Below are positions 34,620 through 45,098 of a DNA stretch of 64,000 nt, in pieces. Numbering within the stretch: the first letter of the stretch is position 1; every line of letters starts with the position of its first letter. A model generated the notes under the pieces. That model did no database searches, was not told where the DNA came from, and was given only the letters and a program-made list of their open reading frames with translations. The translations under genes and the position numbers were made by a program. Source of the DNA: Alkalihalobacterium elongatum (GTDB taxonomy: Bacteria > Bacillota > Bacilli > Bacillales > Bacillaceae_F); the NCBI RefSeq assembly GCF_019024285.1, contig NZ_WMKZ01000018.1, positions 1 to 64,000 on the forward strand, in the 5' to 3' direction.

Positions 34620-36098
34620 TTATGATTGTTTTATCGGATCTTTTGGACTAACGATACTAGGACGACGTTTAATCGATGGGACAGACACACGAACAAGTAT
34701 TTGCCAAAAAGCAGATGGGTTAAATGGCAACAATGGCCATAAATATGGTTTATTTAAAGACTTTATCATTGTTAGTAGTAAAATAAATACCGTTGATCCA
34801 ATAACAAGTCCTGGTAATTTAAAGATAGCCACAACTAACAATAATACAAGTCTTGCTACTTTCATCGCTATTCCTAATTCATAACTCGGTGTAGCAAATG
34901 TTCCAATCGCTCCTAATGCAACATATAGAATTACTTCTGGTACAAATAATCCTACATTGATTGCAATTTCACCAATTAATAACGCCGCTACTAACCCTAA
35001 TGCGGTCGCAAGAGGAGACGGAGTATGAATAGCAGCCATCCTCAACAATTCTATCCCAATTTCAGCAAGTACAATTTGTGCAAAAACTGGAACATTTGTT
35101 GTTTCATTTGGACCAATAAATTCTAACATCTCTGGTAACAAATTAGGTTGCATAACAAACAGCAACCAAAGTGGGAGAATAAACAAGGCTAAAATCATCC
35201 CTGAAAAACGTACCCATCTTAAAAAGGTTCCTATAGCAGGAGCTTGACGATATTCTTCGGCATGTTGAACATGATGGAATAAAGTAGTAGGTGTAATAAT
35301 TACACTTGGTGATGTATCAACCGTTATGATTACGTGTCCTTCAAATAAATGGGTGGCTGCAACATCTGGTCTTTCCGTATACCTTACAAGCGGGAATGGA
35401 TTAAAGCCTTGTTTAACAATATATTCTTCAACAACTTTATCTGCCATAGTTAGTCCGTCTATTTCTATAGACTCTAACTCTTTTTTTATGATTTTTACCA
35501 GGTCAGGGTCAGCTACATCTTCAATATAAGATATACAAACATCCGTTTTGGAACGGACCCCAACTTGCATAATTTCATTACGTAATCGTTCATCCCGGAT
35601 CCTTCTTCGTGTAAGTGCTGTGTTCTGAATGATATTTTCTGTATACCCATCACGAGCCCCTCTTACAACTCGCTCCGTATCTGGTTCATCAGGGCCTCTG
35701 CCAGGATAACTTCTCACATCAACAACAAATGCCTCATCTTCACCTTCAAGAAGAATAAAGATCAAGCCAGATAACATTTGCGTAATCGCATCATCAATTG
35801 TTTTGACCGTTTCAACTTGTTGGTGAACTAAATGATTTTCAATTGCTTGTTTTACATTTTGGTTTTTTTCATTTCTTACACCAAGCCTACTTAATTCTTT
35901 AAACAATTCAATAATGAATTGTGTATCACACAAGCCATTAACAAAATACACTTGAATTTGTTTTCCTAATATATTGAACTTTCTAATCCCAACATCAAAG
36001 CTCGTACCAATACCAATACGATTTTTAATTGCTGTTTCATTATCGAATATATTATTAGTTATCGGTTGCTTTTCAGGGTTAATTAAATTTTTACTCAC
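34620..36098 (-). CDS. spoVAF: Stage V sporulation protein AF (GerA-like)
   Basis: Inner spore membrane protein of the GerA A-subunit family. The 492 residues have a cytoplasmic N-terminal domain (about 1-285) and five or so membrane segments (about 290-460), with SYPGRGPDEPDTERVVRGAR and the later LLPFNPSAFWQI. In Bacillus it modulates germinant response and ion release. Last gene of the spoVA operon here. Confidence 0.93.
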   Translation of the reverse strand: MSKNLINPEKQPITNNIFDNETAIKNRIGIGTSFDVGIRKFNILGKQIQVYFVNGLCDTQFIIELFKELSRLGVRNEKNQNVKQAIENHLVHQQVETVKTIDDAITQMLSGLIFILLEGEDEAFVVDVRSYPGRGPDEPDTERVVRGARDGYTENIIQNTALTRRRIRDERLRNEIMQVGVRSKTDVCISYIEDVADPDLVKIIKKELESIEIDGLTMADKVVEEYIVKQGFNPFPLVRYTERPDVAATHLFEGHVIITVDTSPSVIITPTTLFHHVQHAEEYRQAPAIGTFLRWVRFSGMILALFILPLWLLFVMQPNLLPEMLEFIGPNETTNVPVFAQIVLAEIGIELLRMAAIHTPSPLATALGLVAALLIGEIAINVGLFVPEVILYVALGAIGTFATPSYELGIAMKVARLVLLLVVAIFKLPGLVIGSTVFILLLTMIKSLNKPYLWPLLPFNPSAFWQILVRVSVPSIKRRPSIVSPKDPIKQS

Positions 36099-36101
36099 CT
36101 T

Positions 36102-36662
36102 TTATCCCCTCCGTTCTAATATAAGTTCAACAGCCTTCCTCGTAATTGGGGCACCTTTTTCGATAGTATCAAAACCTCCCATCTTTCCAATATCACCAAC
36201 ACCAACAACGATAGGAATTTCCAATTCATCTAAAATATAGACTGTATCGCCATCTATTCTCCCTATTTCAATATCCTGCAATCCATTTTTATCAACACCA
36301 AATTCTGTTAACTTCCCAAATCGATCAATTGAAACATCCACCTTAGTCCATTCAGCAAAGTGAGTATGTGATGCGACAGCTATAGCACCAATCACCTCAA
36401 TAGTTGGATCACTAGCTACATACCTTAGCGCCTGTTCTCCTGGGCCCTCCATTTTATAACCACAGTCATCGAACATAACAAGTATTGGGTCATAGGGAGT
36501 CTTTTGAATTAGATTTACTAATTCTTCTCCAGTTAAAGTAGACGGGTTTCCAGCAGAACTTGAAATACATCTACCTCCTATTTCTTTAGCAACATGTTGA
36601 ACTGCCTTTTTAGCAGACTCATCTCCATCGGTAATTAAAATCACTCTTTTTCGTTGTTTCAT
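36102..36662 (-). CDS. spoVAEA: Stage V sporulation protein AEa
   Basis: Soluble protein of 186 residues with a Toprim-like start ([20 protein letters not shown]) and [16 protein letters not shown] (about 63-79). Needed for normal germination through the SpoVA channel in Bacillus; mechanism unclear. Only the canonical operon encodes this subunit; the second operon lacks it. Confidence 0.9.
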   Translation of the reverse strand: MKQRKRVILITDGDESAKKAVQHVAKEIGGRCISSSAGNPSTLTGEELVNLIQKTPYDPILVMFDDCGYKMEGPGEQALRYVASDPTIEVIGAIAVASHTHFAEWTKVDVSIDRFGKLTEFGVDKNGLQDIEIGRIDGDTVYILDELEIPIVVGVGDIGKMGGFDTIEKGAPITRKAVELILERRG

Positions 36663-36666
36663 CCTA

Positions 36667-37017
36667 TTACCCCTTAGGTTTAAAAATAACGGCGACTAAA
36701 AATCCAAATAAAATTGCCGTGGAAATACCGACAGAAGTCACTTCAAATATTCCCATTCCTACTCCTAAAAATCCATAACGTTCAGCTTCTGTCATAGCAC
36801 CATGGACTAAAGAGTGTCCAAAACTTGTTATTGGAACTGTTGCTCCAGCCCCAGCAAAATCGATGAGTCTATCATATAAATGAAATCCATCTAACAGAGC
36901 TCCACCAACAACTAATGTACTCATCATATGTGAAGGTGTCATCTTAAAAACATCGAGCAAAAATTGACCGATAAGACAAATAAACCCACCTACTGCAAAT
37001 GCAATGAAATATTCCAT
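36667..37017 (-). CDS. spoVAEB: Stage V sporulation protein AEb
   Basis: Membrane protein of 116 residues with four hydrophobic segments, essential channel partner of SpoVAC and SpoVAD. Its start overlaps the spoVAD stop by one base. Its paralog is at 11963. Confidence 0.92.
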   Translation of the reverse strand: MEYFIAFAVGGFICLIGQFLLDVFKMTPSHMMSTLVVGGALLDGFHLYDRLIDFAGAGATVPITSFGHSLVHGAMTEAERYGFLGVGMGIFEVTSVGISTAILFGFLVAVIFKPKG

Positions 37018-38033
37018 CAGTGCTCGCTCACCTCGGATTCAAATACAACACCATGTGCAACGCAAGGAATTGATTCTTTTTGTTTCATCATTGTCGGACT
37101 CATTAATGCACCCGTTGCAACAACTAGCATTCGTTTGATTTTGCCTAATTTCATTTCTTTTAATAAGTGTCCATATGTAACGACTGCTGGACATGCACAT
37201 CCACTACCTCCTGCAAACACAGGCTGGTCTCTACTAAAAATCATTACCCCACAATCTTGATGTTTATTTTTCAATTGAATACCTTGTTCTCTAAGTAATT
37301 CTTTTAATACTTTACTCCCGATTGTCGAAAGGTCACCTGTTACGATTAAATCGTAATCTTGCTCTGACCTACCTGTATCCTTGAAATGCTGGATAATTGT
37401 ATCCACCGCAGCTGGTACCATTGCTGTCCCCATATTAAAAGGGTTCTTAATCCCCATATCAACAACCTTTCCAATTGTAGCGTGTGTAACTTTTATGGGA
37501 GAAGGTTTCTTACTTAAAAGTAATGCTCCAGCACCAGTAACTGTAAAAGTAGATGTATCTGGCTTTTGCCCACCAAATTCTGTTGGATATCGAAATTGTC
37601 TTTCTGCTGTTGCATTATGGCTACTCGTAGCTGCAATAACTCGATTTCCAAATCCTCCGCTTATTAGAGAGGCACCAATAGCAACTGTTTCCATTGCTGT
37701 AGCACAAGCGGAGAAGACTCCTAAGTAAGGTATATTCATCTGTCTTGCTACATAGTTTGATGTAACATTTTGATTAAGCAGGTCACCAGCTAACATTAAA
37801 TTAACTTCACTTTCTTTTTTGTTAGCTTTTTGTAAGCAGATTGATATAGCATCTATCATTAACCTACGTTCAGCTAATTCCCAATTATCTTCACCACAAT
37901 ATAATTTGTCATAGCATTTATCGAAGCTTTCATTTAACGGGCCATTGGTTTCATAAGGTCCAACAGCTGTTCCCGTTGCTTCAACGAAAATATTCTCGTT
38001 AAAATGCCATGTTTGTTGTACATTCATATTCAT
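37017..38033 (-). CDS. spoVAD: Stage V sporulation protein AD (dipicolinate-binding)
   Basis: Thiolase-fold protein of 338 residues that binds dipicolinic acid. Landmarks are [12 protein letters not shown] (about 115), [21 protein letters not shown] (about 155-175) and the [11 protein letters not shown] segment near 290. The ATG seven bases after GGAG is preferred; the open frame extends six codons further. Confidence 0.94.
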   Translation of the reverse strand: MNMNVQQTWHFNENIFVEATGTAVGPYETNGPLNESFDKCYDKLYCGEDNWELAERRLMIDAISICLQKANKKESEVNLMLAGDLLNQNVTSNYVARQMNIPYLGVFSACATAMETVAIGASLISGGFGNRVIAATSSHNATAERQFRYPTEFGGQKPDTSTFTVTGAGALLLSKKPSPIKVTHATIGKVVDMGIKNPFNMGTAMVPAAVDTIIQHFKDTGRSEQDYDLIVTGDLSTIGSKVLKELLREQGIQLKNKHQDCGVMIFSRDQPVFAGGSGCACPAVVTYGHLLKEMKLGKIKRMLVVATGALMSPTMMKQKESIPCVAHGVVFESEVSEH

Positions 38034-38081
38034 TTGATTTCTCCAATTCATATGGGTTTAGAAGAAGAGTAATTAACCCTC

Positions 38082-38543
38082 TTAGGTAATTAACGTTTGA
38101 ACTAATAACCTTGTTAATCCTACTAAGTAAGCAGATACAACTCCAAACGCAATAACAGCACCAGCAATTCGAAACATATTAGCCCCAATTCCTAAAACAA
38201 GACCTTCACTACGATGTTCTAAAGCTGCACTTGCAATTGCATTTGCAAAACCTGTAACTGGTACGATCGCTCCAGCACCTGCAAATTGACCTAGCCGATC
38301 AAAAAAACCTAAGCCTGTCATTATTGCTGCAATTAATATTAAAGTAGCAATTGTTGGACTTATAGCTGTAGTCTCAGTTAAATCAAAGACTCTTAGATAG
38401 AAATTAGAAATCCCTTGTCCAATGGCACAGATTATCCCACCAATTACATAAGCTTTAATTCCATTTTTCACAAAATGAACTTTAGGCTGAAAAGGTTTTA
38501 TTTTTTTTTGAAATTCCTTCTGTAGCTTTTTATTATCCTCCAT
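38082..38543 (-). CDS. spoVAC: Stage V sporulation protein AC
   Basis: Mechanosensitive channel-like membrane protein, 153 residues, four hydrophobic segments after a charged N-terminus. GAGAIVPVTGFANAIASAA (about 90-108) is the best conserved stretch. It lies 48 bases before the spoVAD start. Confidence 0.94.
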   Translation of the reverse strand: MEDNKKLQKEFQKKIKPFQPKVHFVKNGIKAYVIGGIICAIGQGISNFYLRVFDLTETTAISPTIATLILIAAIMTGLGFFDRLGQFAGAGAIVPVTGFANAIASAALEHRSEGLVLGIGANMFRIAGAVIAFGVVSAYLVGLTRLLVQTLIT

Positions 38544-38561
38544 CTCTCCATGACCTTCCTT

Positions 38562-38984
38562 CTACCGATCTACAAAGTAAATCCAATGATAAAGCGACCC
38601 AAAAACCTTTCCTAAAACAATAGCCATTAATAATATTATTATTTTTTCAGCTATACCTAGACGTTTAGCTAGTATAGGTAACACATTAAGAACTTCTGTT
38701 AACGCAGCTGCTAACAAACCAATAAAAATTCCTTCTGCTAAGCCAATTGGAATAAGTAATAATGCACTTAAATATAAAACAATATCATTTAGACTAACTA
38801 CCGACCCTGCAACTGCGCCTAATACAACTGCCCATTCATATATATGAATATACTTTGCTGTCTTCGATAGCTGAGTAAGTCTTGGAACGACACCAAGTAC
38901 TGTTAAGAATGCTACAAAGCCACTACCAACCGCAAGCCCCCCTGCTAAACCGATTAGGATTGCTAATACAGCCTCAATTGTCAT
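38562..38984 (-). CDS. spoVAB: Stage V sporulation protein AB
   Basis: Membrane protein of 140 residues with five hydrophobic segments. Found only in canonical spoVA operons. It overlaps spoVAA by 11 bases. Confidence 0.92.
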   Translation of the reverse strand: MTIEAVLAILIGLAGGLAVGSGFVAFLTVLGVVPRLTQLSKTAKYIHIYEWAVVLGAVAGSVVSLNDIVLYLSALLLIPIGLAEGIFIGLLAAALTEVLNVLPILAKRLGIAEKIIILLMAIVLGKVFGSLYHWIYFVDR

Positions 38985-39597
38985 TCAGCTTCGTTTCACT
39001 TTCACTATTTTCGTGATAAGTAATGTATTGGTCTAAATCTTGCTGGTATTTAAACATTTCCACTTCAAGTGGACTAGGCTCTTCATTTAATCGCTTTCGA
39101 AACACATGATTAAAGAAGATAATCATCCCTAAACCTAATCCAATTGAATAAGGTACTTGAAGTAATAACGGTTTAGCAATTTCGTTTCCCGTTACTATAG
39201 TAAACATACGTTGATGGACCTCTCTCATGCTGACATCCTCATGAAAATTCATGATAGCCATACCAGCTCCGATAAATAAAAGTAGCCAAATGAAAACAAA
39301 ATAAACAGGTTCAATTCTTTTTGATTTCATTTTAACTTCTACAATCGTATGTGCTGCTCCAATTGATTGAACATCACTTTGAGGATAAGCATCACGGATC
39401 GCCATAATGACTTTCATCACATCAATCAGTACAAAGTTTTTATCACTCGGCTCCACTTGGTGGATCGGCAGGTGAACGATTTTTTCTCTTATAGAAGGTT
39501 CAGAAATAACCTGTGCTAAATCTCCAACTTTCACATGCTGATCAACTTTAACCTCTACCTTATGCCTCATTCGGATATAGACTAAAAGCTCACTCAT
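38974..39597 (-). CDS. spoVAA: Stage V sporulation protein AA
   Basis: The 207 residues combine a soluble N-terminal domain (about 1-95) with two membrane segments (about 100-117 and 150-165). First gene of the canonical operon spoVAA-AB-AC-AD-AEb-AEa-AF. Forty bases upstream is CATACTA (39638-39644), a perfect sigma-G -10, but the -35 is poor. Confidence 0.92.
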   Translation of the reverse strand: MSELLVYIRMRHKVEVKVDQHVKVGDLAQVISEPSIREKIVHLPIHQVEPSDKNFVLIDVMKVIMAIRDAYPQSDVQSIGAAHTIVEVKMKSKRIEPVYFVFIWLLLFIGAGMAIMNFHEDVSMREVHQRMFTIVTGNEIAKPLLLQVPYSIGLGLGMIIFFNHVFRKRLNEEPSPLEVEMFKYQQDLDQYITYHENSESETKLNDN

Positions 39598-39732
39598 GCC
39601 TCTCCCTCCAAAGCAGGAATTACTATCTAATATGCCCTAGTATGGTTATGTTTTGCATTATGTACTAAATTATGTATTTCAGTTAAGAAAACCTAACTTA
39701 TTAAGTATTCAACCAATTCACACGAACACAAT

Positions 39733-39766
39733 AAAAAAGACCAAAGGACTAATCGCCCATTTGGTC
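39733..39766 (-). terminator. Terminator of the dacF-spoIIA operon
   Basis: GACCAAA/TTTGGTC stem with an inner GG/CC pair, followed by six T on the minus strand. The stem spans the sigF stop codon. Confidence 0.88.
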
Positions 39767-40507
39767 TCTAATTTGTTCAAGTATTTTCTTTTCTAATCTT
39801 GAAACTTGTACTTGAGATATCCCTAACCGATCAGCTACTTCAGATTGGGTCTGATCTTTGTAATACCTCAAATAAACGATAAGTCGTTCTCGTTCATCTA
39901 AATGACGGATCGCCTCGGTTAGAGCAATCTTATCAAACCACTTGTTTCCAGTTTGATCCGCAATTTGATCTAATAATGTGATAGGGTCACCATCATTTTC
40001 ATAGACTGTCTCATGAATTGACGTTAAGGAACGACTCGCCTCTCCAGCAAAGACAACTTCCTCTGGAGAGATTTCTAGTTTTTCAGCAATCTCATTTACT
40101 GTTGGGACTCGTCCCAACGTTTTAGAGAGTTCATCTTTTACTTTACGAATTTTATTTCCTAATTCCTTTATCGATCGACTGACTTTAACCGTTCCATCAT
40201 CTCGTAAAAAACGTTGAATTTCTCCGATAATCATTGGAACAGCGTACGTAGAAAACTTAACATCATACGACAAGTCGAACTTATCCACCGATTTAATTAG
40301 GCCGATACAACCAATTTGGAACAAATCGTCTGCCTCATAGCCTCTGTTTAAAAAACGTTGGACAACAGACCACACAAGGCGCGTGTTACGATTAACAATT
40401 AAATCCCTTGCTTCTACATCCCCTGCTTGACTCCGCTCAATGAGTTTTTTAATTTCATCATCTTTTAAGTAGGCATCGTTATTTCCATGCTTAACCTCCA
40501 CATCCAT
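39749..40507 (-). CDS. sigF: RNA polymerase sigma-F factor
   Basis: First forespore-specific sigma factor. The 252 residues carry region 2 (NRNTRLVWSVVQRF, DDLFQIGCIGLIKSVDKFD), region 3 and region 4 (QSEVADRLGISQVQVSRLEKKIL near the end). It is held inactive by SpoIIAB until SpoIIAA is dephosphorylated. Twelve bases after spoIIAB. Confidence 0.97.
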   Translation of the reverse strand: MDVEVKHGNNDAYLKDDEIKKLIERSQAGDVEARDLIVNRNTRLVWSVVQRFLNRGYEADDLFQIGCIGLIKSVDKFDLSYDVKFSTYAVPMIIGEIQRFLRDDGTVKVSRSIKELGNKIRKVKDELSKTLGRVPTVNEIAEKLEISPEEVVFAGEASRSLTSIHETVYENDGDPITLLDQIADQTGNKWFDKIALTEAIRHLDERERLIVYLRYYKDQTQSEVADRLGISQVQVSRLEKKILEQIRDQMGD

Positions 40508-40519
40508 AGGCAGGACTCC

Positions 40520-40960
40520 TTAATTGCACATGGCTTTGCTTTTTGATAGATATTTCTTTAAATACACGGTTGTACCCATCATCGGTTCAGAGATGACTTG
40601 AAGTTCATCCATGAAGTTCTCCATAATCGTAAAGCCCATACCAGACCGTTCCAACTCTGGTTTCGTTGTATACAACGGCTGTTTAGCTTCGTCGATATTA
40701 TCGATGCCTACACCTTCATCACGAATGATGAGTTCAATCGTATCTTGTTCCAGTGTTACTGAAATGAAAACCATTCCCTCTGGCTGGTTATGATAGCCAT
40801 GAATAATTGCATTTGTAACCGCTTCGGAAACGACTGTTTTTATTTCTGTAATTTCTTCCATTGTCGGGTCGAGTTGTGCAACAAAAGCACCAACAGTTAC
40901 CCGAGCAAATGCCTCATTCTGACTTAAAGCAGAGAACTTTATTTCCATAGAATTCTTCAC
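40520..40960 (-). CDS. spoIIAB: Anti-sigma-F factor and kinase SpoIIAB
   Basis: Binds sigma-F and phosphorylates SpoIIAA. GHKL ATPase of 146 residues with the N box [12 protein letters not shown] (about 46-57), DEGVGIDN (about 78) and [14 protein letters not shown] (about 107-120). Two bases downstream of spoIIAA. Confidence 0.97.
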   Translation of the reverse strand: MKNSMEIKFSALSQNEAFARVTVGAFVAQLDPTMEEITEIKTVVSEAVTNAIIHGYHNQPEGMVFISVTLEQDTIELIIRDEGVGIDNIDEAKQPLYTTKPELERSGMGFTIMENFMDELQVISEPMMGTTVYLKKYLSKSKAMCN

Positions 40961-40962
40961 GA

Positions 40963-41313
40963 TTAAGCCACCCCCAACGTTTGCAAGGCAAATTGTTCAC
41001 TTTCCTCAAGCCTTACAATTTTAAATAGGCCAGACATCTCAAAAAGTCGTTTAACTGCTGGTGAAATTGCACAGACTACCATTTCTCCACCATTATTTTT
41101 CACTTGCTTATAACGACCAAGTATTACTCCTAAACCAGAACTATCCATAAATGAAAGTTGCTCAAGGTTTAAAACGATATGTTTCAAATCTTGATCCTCA
41201 AACTGTCTTTCAACTTGTGTTCTTAATTGCTCTGCTGTGTGATGGTCTAGCTCACCTTCTAAGCGAACTAACAAAACACTGCCTCTTTGTTCTAAGTCAA
41301 TGATTAAACTCAC
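40963..41313 (-). CDS. spoIIAA: Anti-anti-sigma factor SpoIIAA
   Basis: STAS-domain protein of 116 residues that frees sigma-F when unphosphorylated. The phospho-acceptor is S58 in SFMDSSGLG. Choosing the GTG at 41313, eight bases after GAGGGAG, puts this serine at exactly position 58 as in B. subtilis and supports the start over an earlier in-frame GTG. Confidence 0.96.
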   Translation of the reverse strand: MSLIIDLEQRGSVLLVRLEGELDHHTAEQLRTQVERQFEDQDLKHIVLNLEQLSFMDSSGLGVILGRYKQVKNNGGEMVVCAISPAVKRLFEMSGLFKIVRLEESEQFALQTLGVA

Positions 41314-41433
41314 AGGTCTCACTCCCTCAATGGTAGTAGGAACATCCTTAATTAATGTCCCATATGTTCTGCTAGAGAGAGTTTCTATATTTCACCTGCT
41401 TACTCCTGCTCACTGACAAAACTAGTGTAATTT

Positions 41434-41470
41434 AGTCGAAAATAGCAAAGAAATTAAAAGCGTTTCGTCA
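41434..41470 (-). promoter_or_regulatory. Two candidate Spo0A boxes between dacF and spoIIAA
   Basis: AGTCGAA (41434-41440, plus strand) and TGACGAA (41464-41470, minus strand) each differ by one base from the 0A box TGTCGAA. The spoIIA operon of B. subtilis is activated by Spo0A-P with sigma-H, from the same gap. I could not place a convincing sigma-H promoter. Confidence 0.4.
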
Positions 41471-41510
41471 AAAGCCAACAAAGTTTCACAATGAATAATA
41501 GCGTAAAGGT

Positions 41511-42674
41511 CTACTGAACTTGACCAAATTTACCTAATGTACGTTTGAATAGTTGCCACCAAGTAGCAGTTGGTACGTCCTCGACTGCAACTAAATCTGT
41601 TTCAGAAACGACTTTACCTTGATTTTCAATGATTAGAGTTCCTAGTTTATCACCTTTTTTAATAGGCGCCTTTAGGTCCTCTACTACCGTTACTTTTTCT
41701 GTCATATCTTCAACAGTTTCACCTTTTTTAGTTAATAATGAAACAGGTTCAGCTGTTACAGCACCTACTTTGTTCATTGCACCTTTACTTACTTTTACTT
41801 GTGCTAATTCATGATCACGGTCGTATAATTTATGGGTCATGTATTGACTAAAAGCATAATCTAACATTTCAGTAATTTGGCGGTTACGCTCTTTAGGAGA
41901 CGGTGCCCCCATAATAACAGAGATGACACGCATCCCATTTTTCTCGGCTGTCGCAGTTAAGCAGTACTTCGCTTCACTCGTATAACCTGTTTTTAAACCA
42001 TCCACACCAGGATAAAATTTAACTAGCTTGTTTGTGTTTACAAGCCAGAATTTTTTATCAGTATTCTGACGTAAGTAATCTTCGTAAATACCAGTAAAGT
42101 TTGTGATGTCCTCATATTTTAATAATTCTTTTGACATCATAGCTAAATCTTTAGCTGTCGTGTAGTGGTCTGGAGAAGGCAAACCATTTGAGTTATTAAA
42201 ATTTGTATTTTGAAGTCCAAGCTCTTTTGCTTTTTCATTCATCATACGAACAAACTCCTCTTCGGAACCTGCGATATGTTCTGCCATAGCAACTGAAGCA
42301 TCATTCCCAGACGCTACAGCAATCGCCTTTAACATATCAGTAACTGTCATTTCTTCCCCAGGTTCTAAGAAGATTTGAGAACCACCCATTGAAGCAGCAC
42401 GTTCACTAGTACGAACCTTATCGTCATATTTAATTTTTCCTTTATCTAGCGCCTCCATAATTAAAAGCATCGTCATGATTTTGGTCATACTCGCTGGTGG
42501 TAATTCCTTATCACTATTTTTTTCAAATAATATTGCTCCAGTATCACGCTCAATTAAAATAGCAGAAGAAGCGTCTGGTGCTAATTGTACTCCTTTTTCT
42601 GCAGCAAAACTGCTTGTAGCAAACATACTCATAATGAGCACGAACGATAACATTGATGAAATAATAGCCCTCAT
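41511..42674 (-). CDS. dacF: D-alanyl-D-alanine carboxypeptidase DacF
   Basis: Forespore penicillin-binding protein acting on cortex cross-linking. The 387 residues have a signal peptide (about 1-24) and motifs S62-M-T-K65, S122-G-N124 and K228-T-G. The ATG behind GGAGG gives a proper signal peptide; the open frame extends 16 codons further. First gene of the dacF-spoIIAA-AB-sigF operon and paralogous to DacB. Confidence 0.94.
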   Translation of the reverse strand: MRAIISSMLSFVLIMSMFATSSFAAEKGVQLAPDASSAILIERDTGAILFEKNSDKELPPASMTKIMTMLLIMEALDKGKIKYDDKVRTSERAASMGGSQIFLEPGEEMTVTDMLKAIAVASGNDASVAMAEHIAGSEEEFVRMMNEKAKELGLQNTNFNNSNGLPSPDHYTTAKDLAMMSKELLKYEDITNFTGIYEDYLRQNTDKKFWLVNTNKLVKFYPGVDGLKTGYTSEAKYCLTATAEKNGMRVISVIMGAPSPKERNRQITEMLDYAFSQYMTHKLYDRDHELAQVKVSKGAMNKVGAVTAEPVSLLTKKGETVEDMTEKVTVVEDLKAPIKKGDKLGTLIIENQGKVVSETDLVAVEDVPTATWWQLFKRTLGKFGQVQ

Positions 42675-42735
42675 GTTCCAATGACCTCCAATTTTGTAAG
42701 TGATTTTCAAGATTTTAGACAAATACTTTTCTAAT

Positions 42736-42764
42736 AATTTTTTCCAATTTATAAAGGTTTATAC
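42736..42764 (-). promoter_or_regulatory. Candidate sigma-F promoter of dacF
   Basis: GTATA and GGAAAAAATT spaced by 14 bases resemble the sigma-F consensus (GYATA and GGNNANANTA) about 60 bases before dacF. dacF is a known forespore gene. Confidence 0.5.
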
Positions 42765-42900
42765 ATAAATAGTTTTAAAACTGTGGATCTCTCTAAAAAA
42801 GCTCTGTTTTTATTCAGTTTTATTTTGTCTAAATAATTATATCTGGTGTCTTCAACTTTGTGTTTTTGGTGCTTATAACACAGCCTGAAACTAAAACATA

Positions 42901-42930
42901 GAAAAAGAGACTAACAGTTACGTTAGTCCC
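42901..42930 (-). terminator. Terminator of the deoB-punA-pdp operon
   Basis: GACTAAC/GTTAGTC stem with a short loop, followed by a T-rich run on the minus strand, right after the pdp stop. Confidence 0.85.
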
Positions 42931-42937
42931 TTAGTAT

Positions 42938-44239
42938 TTATGAGATAGTATTATAAATAAGAGTCGGAGGCTTAACTTGTTCTTGAACGATTGTATAAGA
43001 TCTCTGAACTAGTTCAACTACTTCATCAACATCTTGACTATTACTATAAAGAGTGGCAATTGCATCTCCTGCTTTTACTTGGTCGCCAATCTTTTTGTGA
43101 AGTATAATTCCAACAGATAAATCAATTGTAGATGCTTTAGTAGCTCTTCCTGCTCCTAATTTCATCGCTGCTAATCCAATTTTATTAGCTACGATTTCAG
43201 AGATATAGCCACTTTCAGTAACCTTAACTGGAATATCAAATGCAGCATACGGTAATTTTTCAAGATTATCTACTACGGTAGCATCTCCGCCTTGGGCCTC
43301 AATAAAGGTTTTTAACTTATCGATTGCAGCCCCATTGGCAATTACCTCTTGAAGTTTAACTCTCGCTTCTTCAATTGACGTTGCTTGTTTAGCCAGATAT
43401 ACCATATAGCTTCCTAGTGTTAAACAAAGCTCCAATAAATCATCGGGTCCATTCCCTTTTAACATTTCAATTGCTTCTTTTACCTCTAATGCATTTCCTA
43501 CTGCAAATCCAAGTGGTTGATTCATGTCAGATATAATCGCCATTGTTTGCCTGCCAAGGTTATTACCGATCTCCACCATTGCTTCTGCTAACTCTTGAGA
43601 CTTTTCAAGTTCCTTCATAAATGCACCAGAGCCCGTCTTAACATCTAATACGATTGCATCTGCTCCAGAAGCAATTTTTTTACTCATTATTGAACTCGCA
43701 ATTAACGGAATGGAATTAACCGTAGCCGTGACATCACGAAGTCCGTAAAGTTTTTTATCGGCTGGTGTTAAGTTTGTCGTTTGACCGATAACTGCTAATT
43801 TATTTTTATTTACAAGCTCACTAAATTCAAGTGTGTCTATCTCGACATGAAAGCCAGGAATCGCTTCTAATTTATCTATAGTGCCACCCGTGTGACCTAA
43901 GCCACGACCTGACATTTTCGCAACTGGGACTCCTACTGCTGCGACTAACGGTGCTAACGCAATCGTTGTTTTATCCCCGACACCACCTGTAGAGTGCTTA
44001 TCGACCTTGATTCCTTCTATTGCCGATAAATCTATCTGATCACCAGATTCAACCATTGCCATCGTTAATGAAGCACGTTCTTGTGGTGTCATATCTTGAA
44101 AGAAGATAGCCATCGCAAGTGCAGAAATTTGATATTCGGGTATTTCATCCTTCGTATATCCTTGGATAATAAAATTAATTTCTTCTTTTGTTAATTCTCC
44201 GCCATCCCGTTTTTTTTCAATTAAATCAACCATTCTCAT
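42938..44239 (-). CDS. pdp: Pyrimidine-nucleoside phosphorylase
   Basis: Splits uridine, thymidine and deoxyuridine with phosphate. The 433 residues have the phosphate loop [12 protein letters not shown] (about 80-91) and [13 protein letters not shown] (about 108-120). The ATG behind GAGGTG is chosen. Last gene of the deoB-punA-punA-pdp operon; its sugar phosphate product feeds DeoB. Confidence 0.95.
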   Translation of the reverse strand: MRMVDLIEKKRDGGELTKEEINFIIQGYTKDEIPEYQISALAMAIFFQDMTPQERASLTMAMVESGDQIDLSAIEGIKVDKHSTGGVGDKTTIALAPLVAAVGVPVAKMSGRGLGHTGGTIDKLEAIPGFHVEIDTLEFSELVNKNKLAVIGQTTNLTPADKKLYGLRDVTATVNSIPLIASSIMSKKIASGADAIVLDVKTGSGAFMKELEKSQELAEAMVEIGNNLGRQTMAIISDMNQPLGFAVGNALEVKEAIEMLKGNGPDDLLELCLTLGSYMVYLAKQATSIEEARVKLQEVIANGAAIDKLKTFIEAQGGDATVVDNLEKLPYAAFDIPVKVTESGYISEIVANKIGLAAMKLGAGRATKASTIDLSVGIILHKKIGDQVKAGDAIATLYSNSQDVDEVVELVQRSYTIVQEQVKPPTLIYNTIS

Positions 44240-44252
44240 CAAACGTTACACC

Positions 44253-45080
44253 TCACAGCTCCACATCAGACACAATTTTCTTTACAAGCTTGATAAATCT
44301 AGGCTTTGTTCGGTTTGCAACTTCAACTACTTGCTCATGAGTAATTCCTTCTAACTCCTCACCGATTGCCATGTCAGTAATACAAGAAATACCAATTACT
44401 TTCATTTGAGCGTGGCTGGCCACGATTACCTCTGGAACAGTTGACATTCCTATTACATCGCCACCTAAATTTCTTAACATGATTAATTCTGCTCCAGTCA
44501 TATAGGTAGGTCCCGTAACTCCAGCATAGACCCCTTTTTGAAGTTTAATTTCTAGCTCATTTCCAACTCGCTCTACAAATTTAACAAGCTCTGTTGTGTA
44601 AGCACTGCTCATATCAGGGAAACGTGGGCCTAGTTCATTGTAATTTGGTCCAATTAAAGGATTATCTCCAGTCATATTTAAGTGATCCGTAATAATCATT
44701 AAATCACCAGGAGCAAACTCTTTGTTCATTCCTCCACAAGCATTTGTTACAACCATTACCTCAACACCTAATTGCTTCATCACACGAACAGGGAACGTTA
44801 CTTCCTGCATTGAGTACCCCTCATAGTAATGAAAACGACCTTGCATCGCAATAACTTGCTTACCTTCAAGTTGACCGATTACTAGTTGCCCAGCATGACC
44901 TTCAACTGTTGAAACTGGGAAGTTTGGAATTTCACCATAAGGAATTCGGACTGGGTTTTGAATTTCGTCTGCTAACTCTCCAAGACCAGAGCCGAGAATT
45001 AAACCGATTTTGGGCTTGCCTGAAATTTTTTCTTCAATAAAAGCAGCTGACTCTTTTATTTTTACTAACATGTTTTCCAT
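44253..45080 (-). CDS. Trimeric-type purine nucleoside phosphorylase paralog with altered base site
   Basis: The 275 residues have the family's phosphate-site GSGLG (about 30-34), STVEGHAGQL, GRFHYYEGY and MSTVPEVI. Compared with the neighbouring PunA, the purine-contacting Glu in YETPAE is Met here (YMTGAE, about 196) and the Asn in ISNMA is Asp (ITDMA, about 240). The histidine before the C-terminal helix (THEQV) that contacts the ribose 5'-hydroxyl is kept. Methylthioadenosine phosphorylases also have Asp at the Asn site. So a 6-aminopurine preference, such as adenosine, is possible but only inferred. Confidence 0.85.
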   Translation of the reverse strand: MENMLVKIKESAAFIEEKISGKPKIGLILGSGLGELADEIQNPVRIPYGEIPNFPVSTVEGHAGQLVIGQLEGKQVIAMQGRFHYYEGYSMQEVTFPVRVMKQLGVEVMVVTNACGGMNKEFAPGDLMIITDHLNMTGDNPLIGPNYNELGPRFPDMSSAYTTELVKFVERVGNELEIKLQKGVYAGVTGPTYMTGAELIMLRNLGGDVIGMSTVPEVIVASHAQMKVIGISCITDMAIGEELEGITHEQVVEVANRTKPRFIKLVKKIVSDVEL

Positions 45081-45098
45081 ATGTATAAAACCCCTTTC

